The translations under genes were made by a program, and so were the position numbers. A model generated the notes under the pieces. It ran no database searches. It worked only from the letters and a program-made list of their open reading frames with translations, and was not told the origin of the DNA. A stretch of 64,000 bases of DNA from Gemmatimonadota bacterium. Lineage in GTDB: Bacteria > Gemmatimonadota > Gemmatimonadetes > Gemmatimonadales > GWC2-71-9. The stretch's first letter is position 1. Every line of letters starts with the position of its first letter. Positions 52,981 to 61,511 of the stretch are shown here, piece after piece. Location: the NCBI GenBank assembly GCA_009692115.1, contig SHZU01000010.1:62001-126000 (forward strand). The letters are read 5' to 3'.

Positions 52981-54233
52981 CGGGTATGGACCAGTTCGCC
53001 GTTGAGGTAGACTTGGTGGACCCAGGTTTTCACGCTGAGGGGGGGGCCGTCGAGGATGAGGATGTCGGCGTCTTTGCCGACCTCCAGACTGCCCACCCGG
53101 TTTGACACGCCGAGGATCTCGGCGGGGACGAGGGTCACCGACTTGAGGACATCGGCCTCCGACATTCCGTAGCCCGCGGCAATCCCGGCGTCGATCAGGA
53201 GCCACTTGCCGGCGCCGGCGGGGGCGAGGGATCCGAAGGCCCGGGAGAACGTGGCGATGGCGGTCTTGATCCCGGCGGCCGTGAGTTTGGCCGGCAACCG
53301 CTCGTCGACCGGCGGATAATCGCCCTTGTCGGGGATCTCTTCGTTGCTGATGTACGGATGGGAGACCTGGCCCAGCACCACCGGGACTTTCCGGGCGGCC
53401 AACTCGGCCCGGTATTCCCAGGCGGCGGCCCCGCCGTCGATGATCAGGTCAAACCCGAACTCCTGGGCCAGACCCAGGGCCGAGCGGATGTCGGTGGCGG
53501 CGTTGGCCTGAATCCGGGCCGGGATTTCCCGGCGGAGGAGCTTGCCTAACGCCTCCATCCCGAGGTCCCGGGCCAGCGTCGGCGTTTGTTGTTTGTTTCG
53601 TTGGTACTCGGTGGCCCGAATCAGGGCCTGGCGGAGCATCGCCACTTCGGCCATTCGGGTGTAGGGGTCACGATTCCGGGCCCGGGCGGCGGTTTTCGGC
53701 GGAGTGCCCAGTGTCATGTCCATGGCGGCGGGCTCCCGGACGATGACCCCGTCGAACGTCGGACCGGCGGTCTTGACGACGGCCCCTTGGCCCCCAAGCA
53801 ACGAGGCATCCGCCGGGGCGATGTACATCGTCGTGACCCCGCCGGACAGCGCCTCGGCGTTCCGCAGCGGACCGCCTTTGCCCGATCCGAAGTTCCCGAA
53901 CGGATTGTAGCTCTCGATCGCCCGGAGGGCGGGGGTGACCGGATCGCTCGCCTCGTTGAGGTCGCTGCCCTCGATCCCGATGTGCGAGGCCGCGTCGACC
54001 ACTCCGGGCATCACGTATTTGCCCCGGGCCTCGACGATCAGGGCGCCGTTCGGGATCGCGACGGTGGCCCCAACGGCCACGATTTTTCCATCTTTGAAGA
54101 CGACGATGCCGTTGGGGATGGCCGGCCCGCTGACGGGCAGAACGGTGCCGCCCCGAATGACGGTGGCCCGGGATTGGGCCGACGCATTGCCGCCCGCCGC
54201 GAGCAGCAAGGCGAGGGATCCTGAGATTCGCAT
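52977..54233 (-). CDS. Secreted amidohydrolase-family protein lacking the first metal His
   Basis: 418 residues. Signal peptide ending ASAQ. The fold begins RATVIRGGTVLPVSGPAIPNG and YVMPGVVDAASHIGIEG; the usual His-x-His after beta-1 is reduced to Ala82-Ser-His84, so one metal ligand is absent. Later parts (PYISNEEIPDKGDYP, VGSLEVGKDADILILDGPPLS) are typical of the imidazolonepropionase-like family. The upstream paralogue (54236-55441) keeps its His-x-His. The two genes are two bases apart and adjacent, so they are likely co-transcribed and may form a complex. An in-frame TTA-GGC codon pair is present (53544). Confidence 0.82.
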   Translation of the reverse strand: MRISGSLALLLAAGGNASAQSRATVIRGGTVLPVSGPAIPNGIVVFKDGKIVAVGATVAIPNGALIVEARGKYVMPGVVDAASHIGIEGSDLNEASDPVTPALRAIESYNPFGNFGSGKGGPLRNAEALSGGVTTMYIAPADASLLGGQGAVVKTAGPTFDGVIVREPAAMDMTLGTPPKTAARARNRDPYTRMAEVAMLRQALIRATEYQRNKQQTPTLARDLGMEALGKLLRREIPARIQANAATDIRSALGLAQEFGFDLIIDGGAAAWEYRAELAARKVPVVLGQVSHPYISNEEIPDKGDYPPVDERLPAKLTAAGIKTAIATFSRAFGSLAPAGAGKWLLIDAGIAAGYGMSEADVLKSVTLVPAEILGVSNRVGSLEVGKDADILILDGPPLSVKTWVHQVYLNGELVHTR

Positions 54234-54235
54234 GA

Positions 54236-55441
54236 TCAGTTGTCCTCCTTGGCGCGCTCGAAGATCACCTGGCCGTCGCCGATGACGAGTTCGACTCGAG
54301 ACCGCGGCTCGTACCAGGGGCCGTTGAACATCACCAGATCAGCGTCTTTCCCCACCTCGAGGCTCCCGACCCGATCGCCGACCCGGGCAATTTCGGCGGC
54401 GTTCCGGGTCACCATCTTCAGGGCCTCGTCTTCAGGAATCCCGTACCGCATCGCCAGCGCGGCGCAGAGCCGGAGCCATTTTTGGTTGATGACCGGCGCG
54501 TCGGTGTGCATCGCGATCTTGACGCCGGCCTTCCAAAGCACGTAGGGACCGGCCATGGCGTCCTCGCCGACCCCGATGCGAGGGCCTAACGGGAGGACGA
54601 CAGCTGAAATCCCCCGTTTGGCCAACTCCGGAGCCACCTTGTACGCTTCGGTCGAATGGTGCAGGGTGAGGTCGAATCCGAACTCGTCCTTTAACCGCAC
54701 CAAAGTCATCACGTCGGTGGCCGGGTGGACATGAGCGCGGACGTAGGTTTTCTTGGCCAGCACGTCCGCCATCGACTCGTAGCCGAGGTCCCGTGCCGGG
54801 GGATTGCCCTTCCGGCCATCGTCCTCCCATTTCTTGCCGGCCGCGACGTACTCCTGGGTCTTAATGAGATATTGGCGGAGATTGGCCGCCACGCCCATCG
54901 TGGTGGTGGGGTAGCGGTCGCGCGACTTGGCCCCCATCGCGAACTTCATTCCGCCTTTTTCGAGCAGCATCCGGCCGGCCAACTCAGGGCCGAACGTCTT
55001 GATCACCACCGCCATGCCGCTCACGTTTTCGCCGCTGCCCGGTCCGGTCACGATCGTGGTAACGCCGCCCGACACCGCATCTTTCCAATCCGGATCGCCA
55101 AGGTCGAGGGCATCGAGAAACCGGTGCTGGGGACCGATCAACATCGGCGAGTCATTGAGATCGGTGACCTTGGCCCCGATATGGGAGTGGTTGTCGATCA
55201 TCCCGGGCGTCACGACCTTGCCGGTGCCGTCGATGATCCTGGCGCCGGCGGGCGCCGGAACACTGGGTCCAAGGGCAACGATCTTCCCACCGCGGAGCAC
55301 GATGCTCCCGACGAACGGGGCCCCGTTGGCGGTGTGAATGGTCGCGCCCCGAATCACCGTGGCGGGCTCGGTCTGGGCGGTCAGGGAAGGCGGCGGCGGC
55401 GGCGCCGCGAAGGCGAGCAGCCAATACCAGGTGAGTCTCAT
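54236..55441 (-). CDS. Secreted amidohydrolase-family protein
   Basis: 401 residues. Signal peptide with a Pro-rich tail (FAAPPPPPSLTAQ). The metal motif is intact: GMIDNHSHIGAKV (His85 and His87). Other features are EPATVIRGATIHTANGAPFVG at the start, VLWKAGVKIAMHTDAPVI with a further His-x-D, and GSLEVGKDADLVMFNGPW at the end. It probably hydrolyses amide or cyclic amide compounds in the periplasm. The gene is followed at once by a related gene with a degraded metal site. Its ATG overlaps a stop of a PP2C remnant. Confidence 0.85.
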   Translation of the reverse strand: MRLTWYWLLAFAAPPPPPSLTAQTEPATVIRGATIHTANGAPFVGSIVLRGGKIVALGPSVPAPAGARIIDGTGKVVTPGMIDNHSHIGAKVTDLNDSPMLIGPQHRFLDALDLGDPDWKDAVSGGVTTIVTGPGSGENVSGMAVVIKTFGPELAGRMLLEKGGMKFAMGAKSRDRYPTTTMGVAANLRQYLIKTQEYVAAGKKWEDDGRKGNPPARDLGYESMADVLAKKTYVRAHVHPATDVMTLVRLKDEFGFDLTLHHSTEAYKVAPELAKRGISAVVLPLGPRIGVGEDAMAGPYVLWKAGVKIAMHTDAPVINQKWLRLCAALAMRYGIPEDEALKMVTRNAAEIARVGDRVGSLEVGKDADLVMFNGPWYEPRSRVELVIGDGQVIFERAKEDN

Positions 55442-55560
55442 TGGGAGTCCGAAAAGGGTTGCTTGGAACCGGACACGATGGCGCGGAGCACCACGACGGT
55501 CACGTTGTCACTTCCCCCGCCAGCCGACCTTCGGCGTCGGATCAACAGAGCCTGAGGAGG
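55438..55560 (-). pseudogene. PP2C protein phosphatase remnant, C-terminal end
   Basis: A 40-codon open stretch ends with the TGA at 55438-55440. It encodes SAGGGSDNVTVVVLRAIVSG, the last conserved beta-strand region of PP2C phosphatases with the metal-binding Asp (GGSDNVTV). Upstream the frame is closed by a stop at 55561, and the usual earlier domain (DxDGxG and ADGMGG region) is absent. The stop overlaps the ATG of the next amidohydrolase gene (ATGA). The gene is therefore truncated at its 5' end. Confidence 0.65.
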
Positions 55561-55740
55561 TCACCCGTTCAAACTAGGCCCGGTTTCGCCCTCGCGCTAC
55601 CCGATCCGGCCGGCACGACCGTCGCCAGTCGTCCGGCCAGGCCGCAACTTCGGGTCGAGCACACTATCCGTACCTTCCCGACGACCGAGACCCATGGCCA
55701 AGAACTAAAGAGAAAGCCCGCCCCCTGCCCGCCGAGACCC

Positions 55741-56076
55741 CGCCCGATCACCCGCGACCAGACCATCGGCGAATACATGATGGATTTGGGGGCCTGGACC
55801 GAAGCGCAGGTATCGACAGCGTCGGCCGCCAAATCACTGGCGAGCGCCATCGGCGGGTCGGCGTTGACCCCATCGGTCGGCTTGATCGACCTCGAGCCGG
55901 GCGACACGCTGCTCCTCTGCAGCGACGGGCTCACCAAGCACGTCGACGATGCTGCCATTGCCGCGGTGCTCGGCAAGCCGATCGGCGCGGAAGCCCAAGC
56001 CCGCGAGTTGGTGGCCCTGGCCTTGGCCGGCGGCGGCACCGACACCGTCACCGCCATCGCGTGGCCCGGGTCGGCT
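55741..56076 (+). pseudogene. PP2C protein phosphatase remnant, C-terminal half
   Basis: About 110 residues from RPITRDQTIGEYMMDLG to ALAGGGTDTVTAIAW, including LIDLEPGDTLLLCSDGLTKHVDD (a conserved PP2C motif with the Asp of SDG). The N-terminal metal-binding part of the domain is missing; the upstream frame shows no typical PP2C sequence. The frame reads on past 56076 into the amidase gene on the opposite strand, so the natural 3' end is unclear. It points away from the minus-strand remnant at 55438-55560, so both 5' halves seem to have been lost from the space between them. Confidence 0.7.
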
Positions 56077-57568
56077 AGATCAGCGGCGCTTTCCACCCAC
56101 CCAGGGCGGTCTCGATCACCTTCGCGGCCGCCAGCGCCACGTCCTCCCGCCACGGCTTGGCCACGCATTGGACCCCGATCGGCAATCCCTCGGGCGAGGT
56201 GCCCCCGCGGACCACCGCCACCGGCCACCCAGTGATGTTGTGGGGTTCGTTGTAACTGTCCCCGTACCCCGCGGCATTCGAGCCACCGTGCTTGACCGCC
56301 GGGAACGCCATGGCCGGACAGACGATCAGATCGACCGACTCCATCATCCGGCGCAACTGTCCCCGGACCTCGTCGAGTTGCTCCACCAGCAGCGTCAGCT
56401 GTTCGGCGCTCACCGGCTTGGCGCCGGCAAACCATCCGCCGACGGTCCCACCGTTAGGCGTGCCGGCCCCTTCCAGCAGCCGCTTGAGCCAAGCGCCCCC
56501 ATCGGCCCCGGCCATCTCATGCCAGAGTTCGGTGGCCCGGTTGAGTCCGGCTGGAAGCCGCTCCTCGACCCGGGCGCCGGCTTGCTGGAGGGCCAGGGCC
56601 GCGGATCGAACGACCTCGACCGTTTCAGAGGTCGGCTTCTGGACGCCGTTGTCGGTAAAGAAGACCACCCGAAGACCGGGAATCGCCACCCGCCGCGAGT
56701 CGAGCAACGGCACCGGCATCCCGTACGGATCTTCGTCGTCGATCCCGGACATGATCGGAATCAATCGGGCCAGGTCGTCGACCGTCCTCGCAATCGGGCC
56801 GAGCTGGGTCCACGACTCCATCAGGCCGCGGTACGATACGGCATGACCGGTCTTCGGAATCCGGCCGTGGGTTGCCTTGAGACCCGCCACGCCGCAGTAG
56901 TGGGCCGGCATCCGGATACTGTTCCCGGTATCGCTGCCGACATCGAACGGCGAACCGCCCGTTGCCACCAGGGCCACCGGTCCGCCGCTGCTTCCGCCCG
57001 GGGTTCGGGTCAGATCGTAGGGGTTGTTGGTCCGCCCATACACCGCGTTGTCGGTCTCGTCGGACCAGGTGAACTCTGGGGTGTTGGTCTTGCCCAGCAA
57101 GATCCCGCCGGCCGCCCGAAGCCGGGCCACCACCGTGGCGTCCTTGGTCGGGACCCGCTTGGCCCAGCCGATCGTTCCAGCCGTCGACACCACCCCGGCC
57201 GTATCGAGCGAATCCTTGATCGAGAACGGGACGCCATGCAGGGGCCCGAGCAGCTTTCCCCGGGCCAGTGACGCGTCCGCCGCTTTGGCCGCAGTCCGGG
57301 CCCGGTCGTCGGTCAGGTACACCATGGCGTTGATCTTCGGGTTGACCTGGTCGATCCGCTTCAAGCAAGCCTCGACGACCTCGAGGGACGAGACCCGTTT
57401 CTGCCGGATCGCCACCGCCAGTGTCCCCACCGAGGCGTAGTGGAGCGTGGCCTCCGTCAGGGCCGCCGCCAGAGTACCCTCGGCGTCGAGCTCCGGCCAC
57501 GGGAGTGCGGCACCGGCTGCGAGCGTGGCCACGAAGGCCCGTCGGGGAACATTCCGAGTCTCGTCCAT
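56075..57568 (-). CDS. Amidase signature enzyme with Tat-type signal
   Basis: 497 residues. The N-terminus NVPRRAFVATLAAGAALPWP is a twin-arginine signal, so export as a folded protein is likely. The amidase signature is complete: Lys in VPFSIKDSLDT, GGSSGGPVALVATGGSPFD with the first Ser, and SDTGNSIRMPAHYCG with the second, the Ser-cisSer-Lys triad. The usual substrates are aliphatic or aryl amides or peptides. The gene is followed 11 bases later by the SxxK hydrolase/D-aminoacylase fusion gene's stop, both minus-strand. It has a CCT-AAC codon pair as part of a GCCTAAC-type motif (56453). Confidence 0.88.
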   Translation of the reverse strand: MDETRNVPRRAFVATLAAGAALPWPELDAEGTLAAALTEATLHYASVGTLAVAIRQKRVSSLEVVEACLKRIDQVNPKINAMVYLTDDRARTAAKAADASLARGKLLGPLHGVPFSIKDSLDTAGVVSTAGTIGWAKRVPTKDATVVARLRAAGGILLGKTNTPEFTWSDETDNAVYGRTNNPYDLTRTPGGSSGGPVALVATGGSPFDVGSDTGNSIRMPAHYCGVAGLKATHGRIPKTGHAVSYRGLMESWTQLGPIARTVDDLARLIPIMSGIDDEDPYGMPVPLLDSRRVAIPGLRVVFFTDNGVQKPTSETVEVVRSAALALQQAGARVEERLPAGLNRATELWHEMAGADGGAWLKRLLEGAGTPNGGTVGGWFAGAKPVSAEQLTLLVEQLDEVRGQLRRMMESVDLIVCPAMAFPAVKHGGSNAAGYGDSYNEPHNITGWPVAVVRGGTSPEGLPIGVQCVAKPWREDVALAAAKVIETALGGWKAPLI

Positions 57569-57579
57569 GATCGGGAACC

Positions 57580-60500
57580 TCAGTTGGGCAGAATCGTGGC
57601 CAAGCGGTCGAGCCGCCCTTCGATCGGGTCGAGGCCTTCGACTGAGAGCCGGACCGTCGAAGGGCCCCCGTTCACGAATGGATCGGCCCGCTCGACGATC
57701 AGGGTAAATGACCGCGCCGCACCGGCCGAGTTGATGCGAGCCCGACCGGTGATCGAGGCCCAGCCCGATTTGCTTTGAAGGGTGCCGAGGGCCACCGACC
57801 GAATGGTGGTCTTGGTCGCGCCATCGACGAGGGTGATCGTGCCCGTCGCGTGCCGGCTCTGGCGCGCCTGCTGCACGGCGATCGTGACCTGGATCCGCGA
57901 TCCGCCGGCCAACGGCGTCGCGGCGCCACCAACGGCAACCCGCCGGGCCACGGCGAGATCCATCGGCCGGCTCGGCATGTTGCCGGTTCGGCGGAGCACG
58001 ACACCGCCTTGGTCGCCGGTGGCCTTCCCGTCCCGAAGGGCCACCCGGCCGTTCACCAGCACGTGGCGAATCCCCTCCGACCAGGCATCGGGCTTCTCGA
58101 ACGTGGCGTGATCGATGACCGTGGCCGTATCAAAGACCGTGATATCGGCGGCCATGCCCGGCGCGAGCAGCCCGCGGTCCACCAACCCAATCATGGCCGC
58201 CGGGAGCCCGGTCATTTTTCGAATCGCGTCTTCCCAAGTCAGGGCGTGGGTTTCCCGGACGTACCGGCCCAGCACCCGGGGAAAGGTCCCATAGTAGCGC
58301 GGGTGACCCCGGCTGCCGGTTGCCGCCCCGCAATCGCAGGCAATGGCCGCCGAATGGTACTGCATGATCTTGACGAGGTCCGCCTCGATGCCGAAGCCGA
58401 GGATGGCCCAGGGCGACTCGGTCTCCAGAACCTTGACGACGGCGTCACCGGGGGAGGTGGCGCCCGACTCATGGATGATGTCGGAGAGCCGGCGGGTGCC
58501 CAAGACCATGATCGATTCCGGCCCGTTGAACCGGGCCTTGATGGCCTCGTCGGATTCCTTGACGATCCGGGCCCGAAGCGCCGGGTCCTTAAACCGGGTC
58601 CGCATGGCCTCGGTGCCGCCGTCCTGGGCCCAACCCGGAACGATCAAAGCCGAGAGCGCGGTCTGGCCGGCCAAGTAGGGATAGACGTCCGCCGCCACCC
58701 ACCGCCCCGCGGACGACGACCGGGTCATCATCTCGATCACGGCGGCCGCGGTGCCCTGTTCGTGACCCTGGATCTTCATGTGGGTAAACTGGCCGACCAA
58801 GCCGGCCCGCTCGCCGATCAGCCGGGTTTCCTCGACCCCGGCCCGAGAGCTGTATCCGCTTTCAGGGGTGGACCGGTCATGGTTTGGAAAGAAGGTCCGC
58901 CACCGGCCGGCCGGCTTGAGGATCTCGACCACTTCGTCGGTCGTGGCGAAGTAGGCCGGCTTGTAGTCGAGCCCCGAGGCGACTCCGAACGCCCCCGCCC
59001 CCAAACCCGCGAGGATCAGCGATTGCATCTTTTCCACTTCAGTAGAGGACGGACGTCGGTTCGTAGGTCCCATCACACTCTGCCACACTGAGTTGAACCC
59101 AATGCTGGCCGCGACGTTCAGGGCGAGTCCTCCCTGCCCGATCGGCCGAAGCTGGGCGGCCAAATCGGTCGGACCGCCGCCATCGGCGTTGAGCAATTCG
59201 GTCGTGACCCCCTGGGTCAGCATGTTGACAGCCGTCGGCAGGGCGGCCGGACTCGCATGGCTGTGAACGTTGATGAATCCCGGTGCCACCATCAGACCCC
59301 AAACGTCGAGGTCGGTTGTCGCTTGCACCCCCGCGAGGTTCCCGATCCGGGCGATCCGGCCGCCGCTGATCGCGATATCGGCCCTGAACCGCGGGGCCCC
59401 GGAGCCGTCGACGATCGTGCCGCCGCGGAGGATGGTTTCGTACCGGGGCGACGGAAGCGCCTGAAGCACCTGCTCGATGAACCCGTCGAGGTCCCACTCG
59501 CGGCCGGGGGTATACCCGAGCCGAACGACCACGAGCCCCCGGGACGGGATGACCGCCACGTTCTGCTGATCGTAGCCCATGAAAAAGAATGCGTCAGTCG
59601 GGAGGCGTTGGTGGGGCCGCTTCCCGTTGGCCCCCCCGGCATTGATCCAGACCTGGGCTCCGTACCCGCCGGTCGAATCCGCCTTGGCCGGGGAGGTTGA
59701 ATACTTCACCCACCCTTCGGGCAGAATCCGGACCCCGTTCCAGACCCCATCATTCAAGTACAGCTGTCCGAACCGGGCCCAATCGCGGGCGCTCGCGAAC
59801 ATGAACGACGACCCCACAAACGTCCCCGAAGGGTCCGGCTCCAGCACGGCCGTGTGCATGCCAAGCGGCTCGAACAGGGTCCGGCGGGGGAACTCCCGGT
59901 AGGCGCTGTCGTTGCCGATCGTGTGCCGAATGATTCGCGAGATGATGTTGGTGGTGCCGCTCGAATACGACCAGCGGGCGCCGATCGGGTCGGCCAGCGG
60001 GAGGCCCGCGGCAAACCCGCCGGCGTCGTGGGTCAAAAAGAGGTCCCGGGCCACATCGCTGGTTCCCAGGCTGTAGCTCTCGTCGAACGCCAGACCCGAA
60101 CTCATTCGCATCAGGTCCTCGAGCCGAATGGCCGCCCGGGGGTCGCCAGCCTGCTGCCACTCCGGCACGGCCGCCGAACGATCCAGGGCCACCTTGCCCT
60201 GCCGGACGAGAATCCCGATCAGGGCATTGGTGACGCTCTTGGTCATCGACCAGCCGAGTTGCGGCGTCGCGGCGTCGTACCCCTTCGCGTAGCGCTCGGC
60301 CACGATCCGCCCGTTCCAGGCCACCACGATCCCCCGGGTCTGTTTCGGCTGGGCCGCTGTCGGCTCAGCGAAAGCCCCGTCGAGGGCCGCCCGGAGCTTG
60401 GCGGCGTCGACCCCCTCGGGCAGTTGGGTGGTATCGATTCGTTCACCGGCGGGCCAGAGCGCCTGGGAACGAACCAGGCTGGCACGCCGGGCCCCGGCGG

Positions 60501-60807
60501 AGCCGGCCCACGGCATCGAATCCGATCGCAGGGAGCAGCCAAGGCCGGGTTGCCAAACGGCCCGGCGGGACTCCGCCCCGGGAATCCAGGCCACCACCGA
60601 TCGGGTGGCACTGTCGACCCGGTACGGGATCGGGGCGGCCAACTTGAGCTCCTGGCTCAACGCCTCGGCCGCGGACCGGTGGGAGACGAAGACCGTGGAG
60701 CAGAGCATCTTCGCGGCATATCCGGTCACCAGACCGGCCGGCGCCTGAGCCACAGCAGGAGCCGCCGCCACGGCGGTCAGGAGCAGGGCGAGACCGGGTC
60801 GGTTCAT
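57580..60807 (-). CDS. Fusion: SxxK serine hydrolase plus D-aminoacylase-type amidohydrolase
   Basis: 1075 residues from ATG 60807, with GGAAG seven bases upstream and a Sec signal ending in AVAQ. Residues about 100-450 are a class C beta-lactamase-like domain: Ser187-Met-Thr-Lys190 nucleophile motif and Tyr281-Ser-Ser as a Y-x-N variant. Residues about 455-960 are an amidohydrolase: YETILRGGTIVDGSG, GFINVHSHASP (His515, His517), IQGHEQGT, VYPYLAGQT and DITVFDTATVID. This part resembles N-acyl-D-amino acid deacylases. About 115 residues follow as a beta-rich tail. The upstream nitroreductase-type gene ends four bases before its start. Confidence 0.87.
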   Translation of the reverse strand: MNRPGLALLLTAVAAAPAVAQAPAGLVTGYAAKMLCSTVFVSHRSAAEALSQELKLAAPIPYRVDSATRSVVAWIPGAESRRAVWQPGLGCSLRSDSMPWAGSAGARRASLVRSQALWPAGERIDTTQLPEGVDAAKLRAALDGAFAEPTAAQPKQTRGIVVAWNGRIVAERYAKGYDAATPQLGWSMTKSVTNALIGILVRQGKVALDRSAAVPEWQQAGDPRAAIRLEDLMRMSSGLAFDESYSLGTSDVARDLFLTHDAGGFAAGLPLADPIGARWSYSSGTTNIISRIIRHTIGNDSAYREFPRRTLFEPLGMHTAVLEPDPSGTFVGSSFMFASARDWARFGQLYLNDGVWNGVRILPEGWVKYSTSPAKADSTGGYGAQVWINAGGANGKRPHQRLPTDAFFFMGYDQQNVAVIPSRGLVVVRLGYTPGREWDLDGFIEQVLQALPSPRYETILRGGTIVDGSGAPRFRADIAISGGRIARIGNLAGVQATTDLDVWGLMVAPGFINVHSHASPAALPTAVNMLTQGVTTELLNADGGGPTDLAAQLRPIGQGGLALNVAASIGFNSVWQSVMGPTNRRPSSTEVEKMQSLILAGLGAGAFGVASGLDYKPAYFATTDEVVEILKPAGRWRTFFPNHDRSTPESGYSSRAGVEETRLIGERAGLVGQFTHMKIQGHEQGTAAAVIEMMTRSSSAGRWVAADVYPYLAGQTALSALIVPGWAQDGGTEAMRTRFKDPALRARIVKESDEAIKARFNGPESIMVLGTRRLSDIIHESGATSPGDAVVKVLETESPWAILGFGIEADLVKIMQYHSAAIACDCGAATGSRGHPRYYGTFPRVLGRYVRETHALTWEDAIRKMTGLPAAMIGLVDRGLLAPGMAADITVFDTATVIDHATFEKPDAWSEGIRHVLVNGRVALRDGKATGDQGGVVLRRTGNMPSRPMDLAVARRVAVGGAATPLAGGSRIQVTIAVQQARQSRHATGTITLVDGATKTTIRSVALGTLQSKSGWASITGRARINSAGAARSFTLIVERADPFVNGGPSTVRLSVEGLDPIEGRLDRLATILPN

Positions 60808-60811
60808 GACG

Positions 60812-61507
60812 TCACTTCCAGATCGCAATCGTGTCGAGGGGCTTCCGGGTCAAATCGGGGACCAAGGCACCGGGCGCGGGATATCCGACCGGCATGACCA
60901 GCATGGCCTTCTCGTTGGCCGGCCGGCCCAACAGCTCCGCCAAGAACCCCATCGGATTCGGGGTGTGGGTCAAGGTGACGAGGCCGATCTGGTGCACCGC
61001 GGCGATGAAGAATCCCGCGGCGATGCCGCAAGACTCCTGGGTGTAGTAGTAGGTTCGCTTCGACCCATCGGGCTTGACCCCGTAAGCCTGGCGGAACAAC
61101 ACCACCACCCAGGGCGCGTCGGTCAAATGAGGTTTGTGCTCATCGGTGCCGAGTGGCGCGAGCGCCTCGACCCACTCTTCGGGGGCCCGGCCGTGATAGA
61201 AATCGTGTTCCTCGAGCTCCGCAGCCTCCCGGATCTTTCGCTTCAGCTCGGGATCGGACACCGCGACAAAGGTCCACGGCTGTTGGTGGGCGCCACTCGG
61301 CGCCGTGCCGGCCACCCGGAGCGCGCATTCGATCAAATCCTTCGGCACCGGTTCAGGGGAGAAATGGCGGGTGGTGCGCCGCCGATTCATCTCCTCGTAG
61401 AACGCCCGGCCCTGTTGCCGGGACGCCTCAAGCGACTGGCGGGTGAACACCAGTGGCACGAACGGATGGGCCTTCCCGGCGAACTGCGATGCGGTGGTAT
61501 CACTCAT
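60812..61507 (-). CDS. Iodotyrosine deiodinase-like flavoprotein (nitroreductase fold)
   Basis: 231 residues, no signal peptide. RRRTTRHFSPEPVPKDLIE (about 42-60) binds FMN. AGTAPSGAHQQPWTFVAVSDP (residues 66-86) and the C-terminal GRPANEKAMLVMPVGYP and LTRKPLDTI closely match human iodotyrosine deiodinase as I recall it. The three substrate-contact residues of that family align: Glu100, Tyr104 four residues later, and Lys125 21 residues after the Tyr, as in the human E157-Y161-K182 triad. Bacterial members reductively dehalogenate halotyrosines. It sits between the fusion hydrolase and methylmalonate-semialdehyde dehydrogenase genes. Activity is inference from conservation. Confidence 0.78.
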   Translation of the reverse strand: MSDTTASQFAGKAHPFVPLVFTRQSLEASRQQGRAFYEEMNRRRTTRHFSPEPVPKDLIECALRVAGTAPSGAHQQPWTFVAVSDPELKRKIREAAELEEHDFYHGRAPEEWVEALAPLGTDEHKPHLTDAPWVVVLFRQAYGVKPDGSKRTYYYTQESCGIAAGFFIAAVHQIGLVTLTHTPNPMGFLAELLGRPANEKAMLVMPVGYPAPGALVPDLTRKPLDTIAIWK

Positions 61508-61511
61508 GGTG

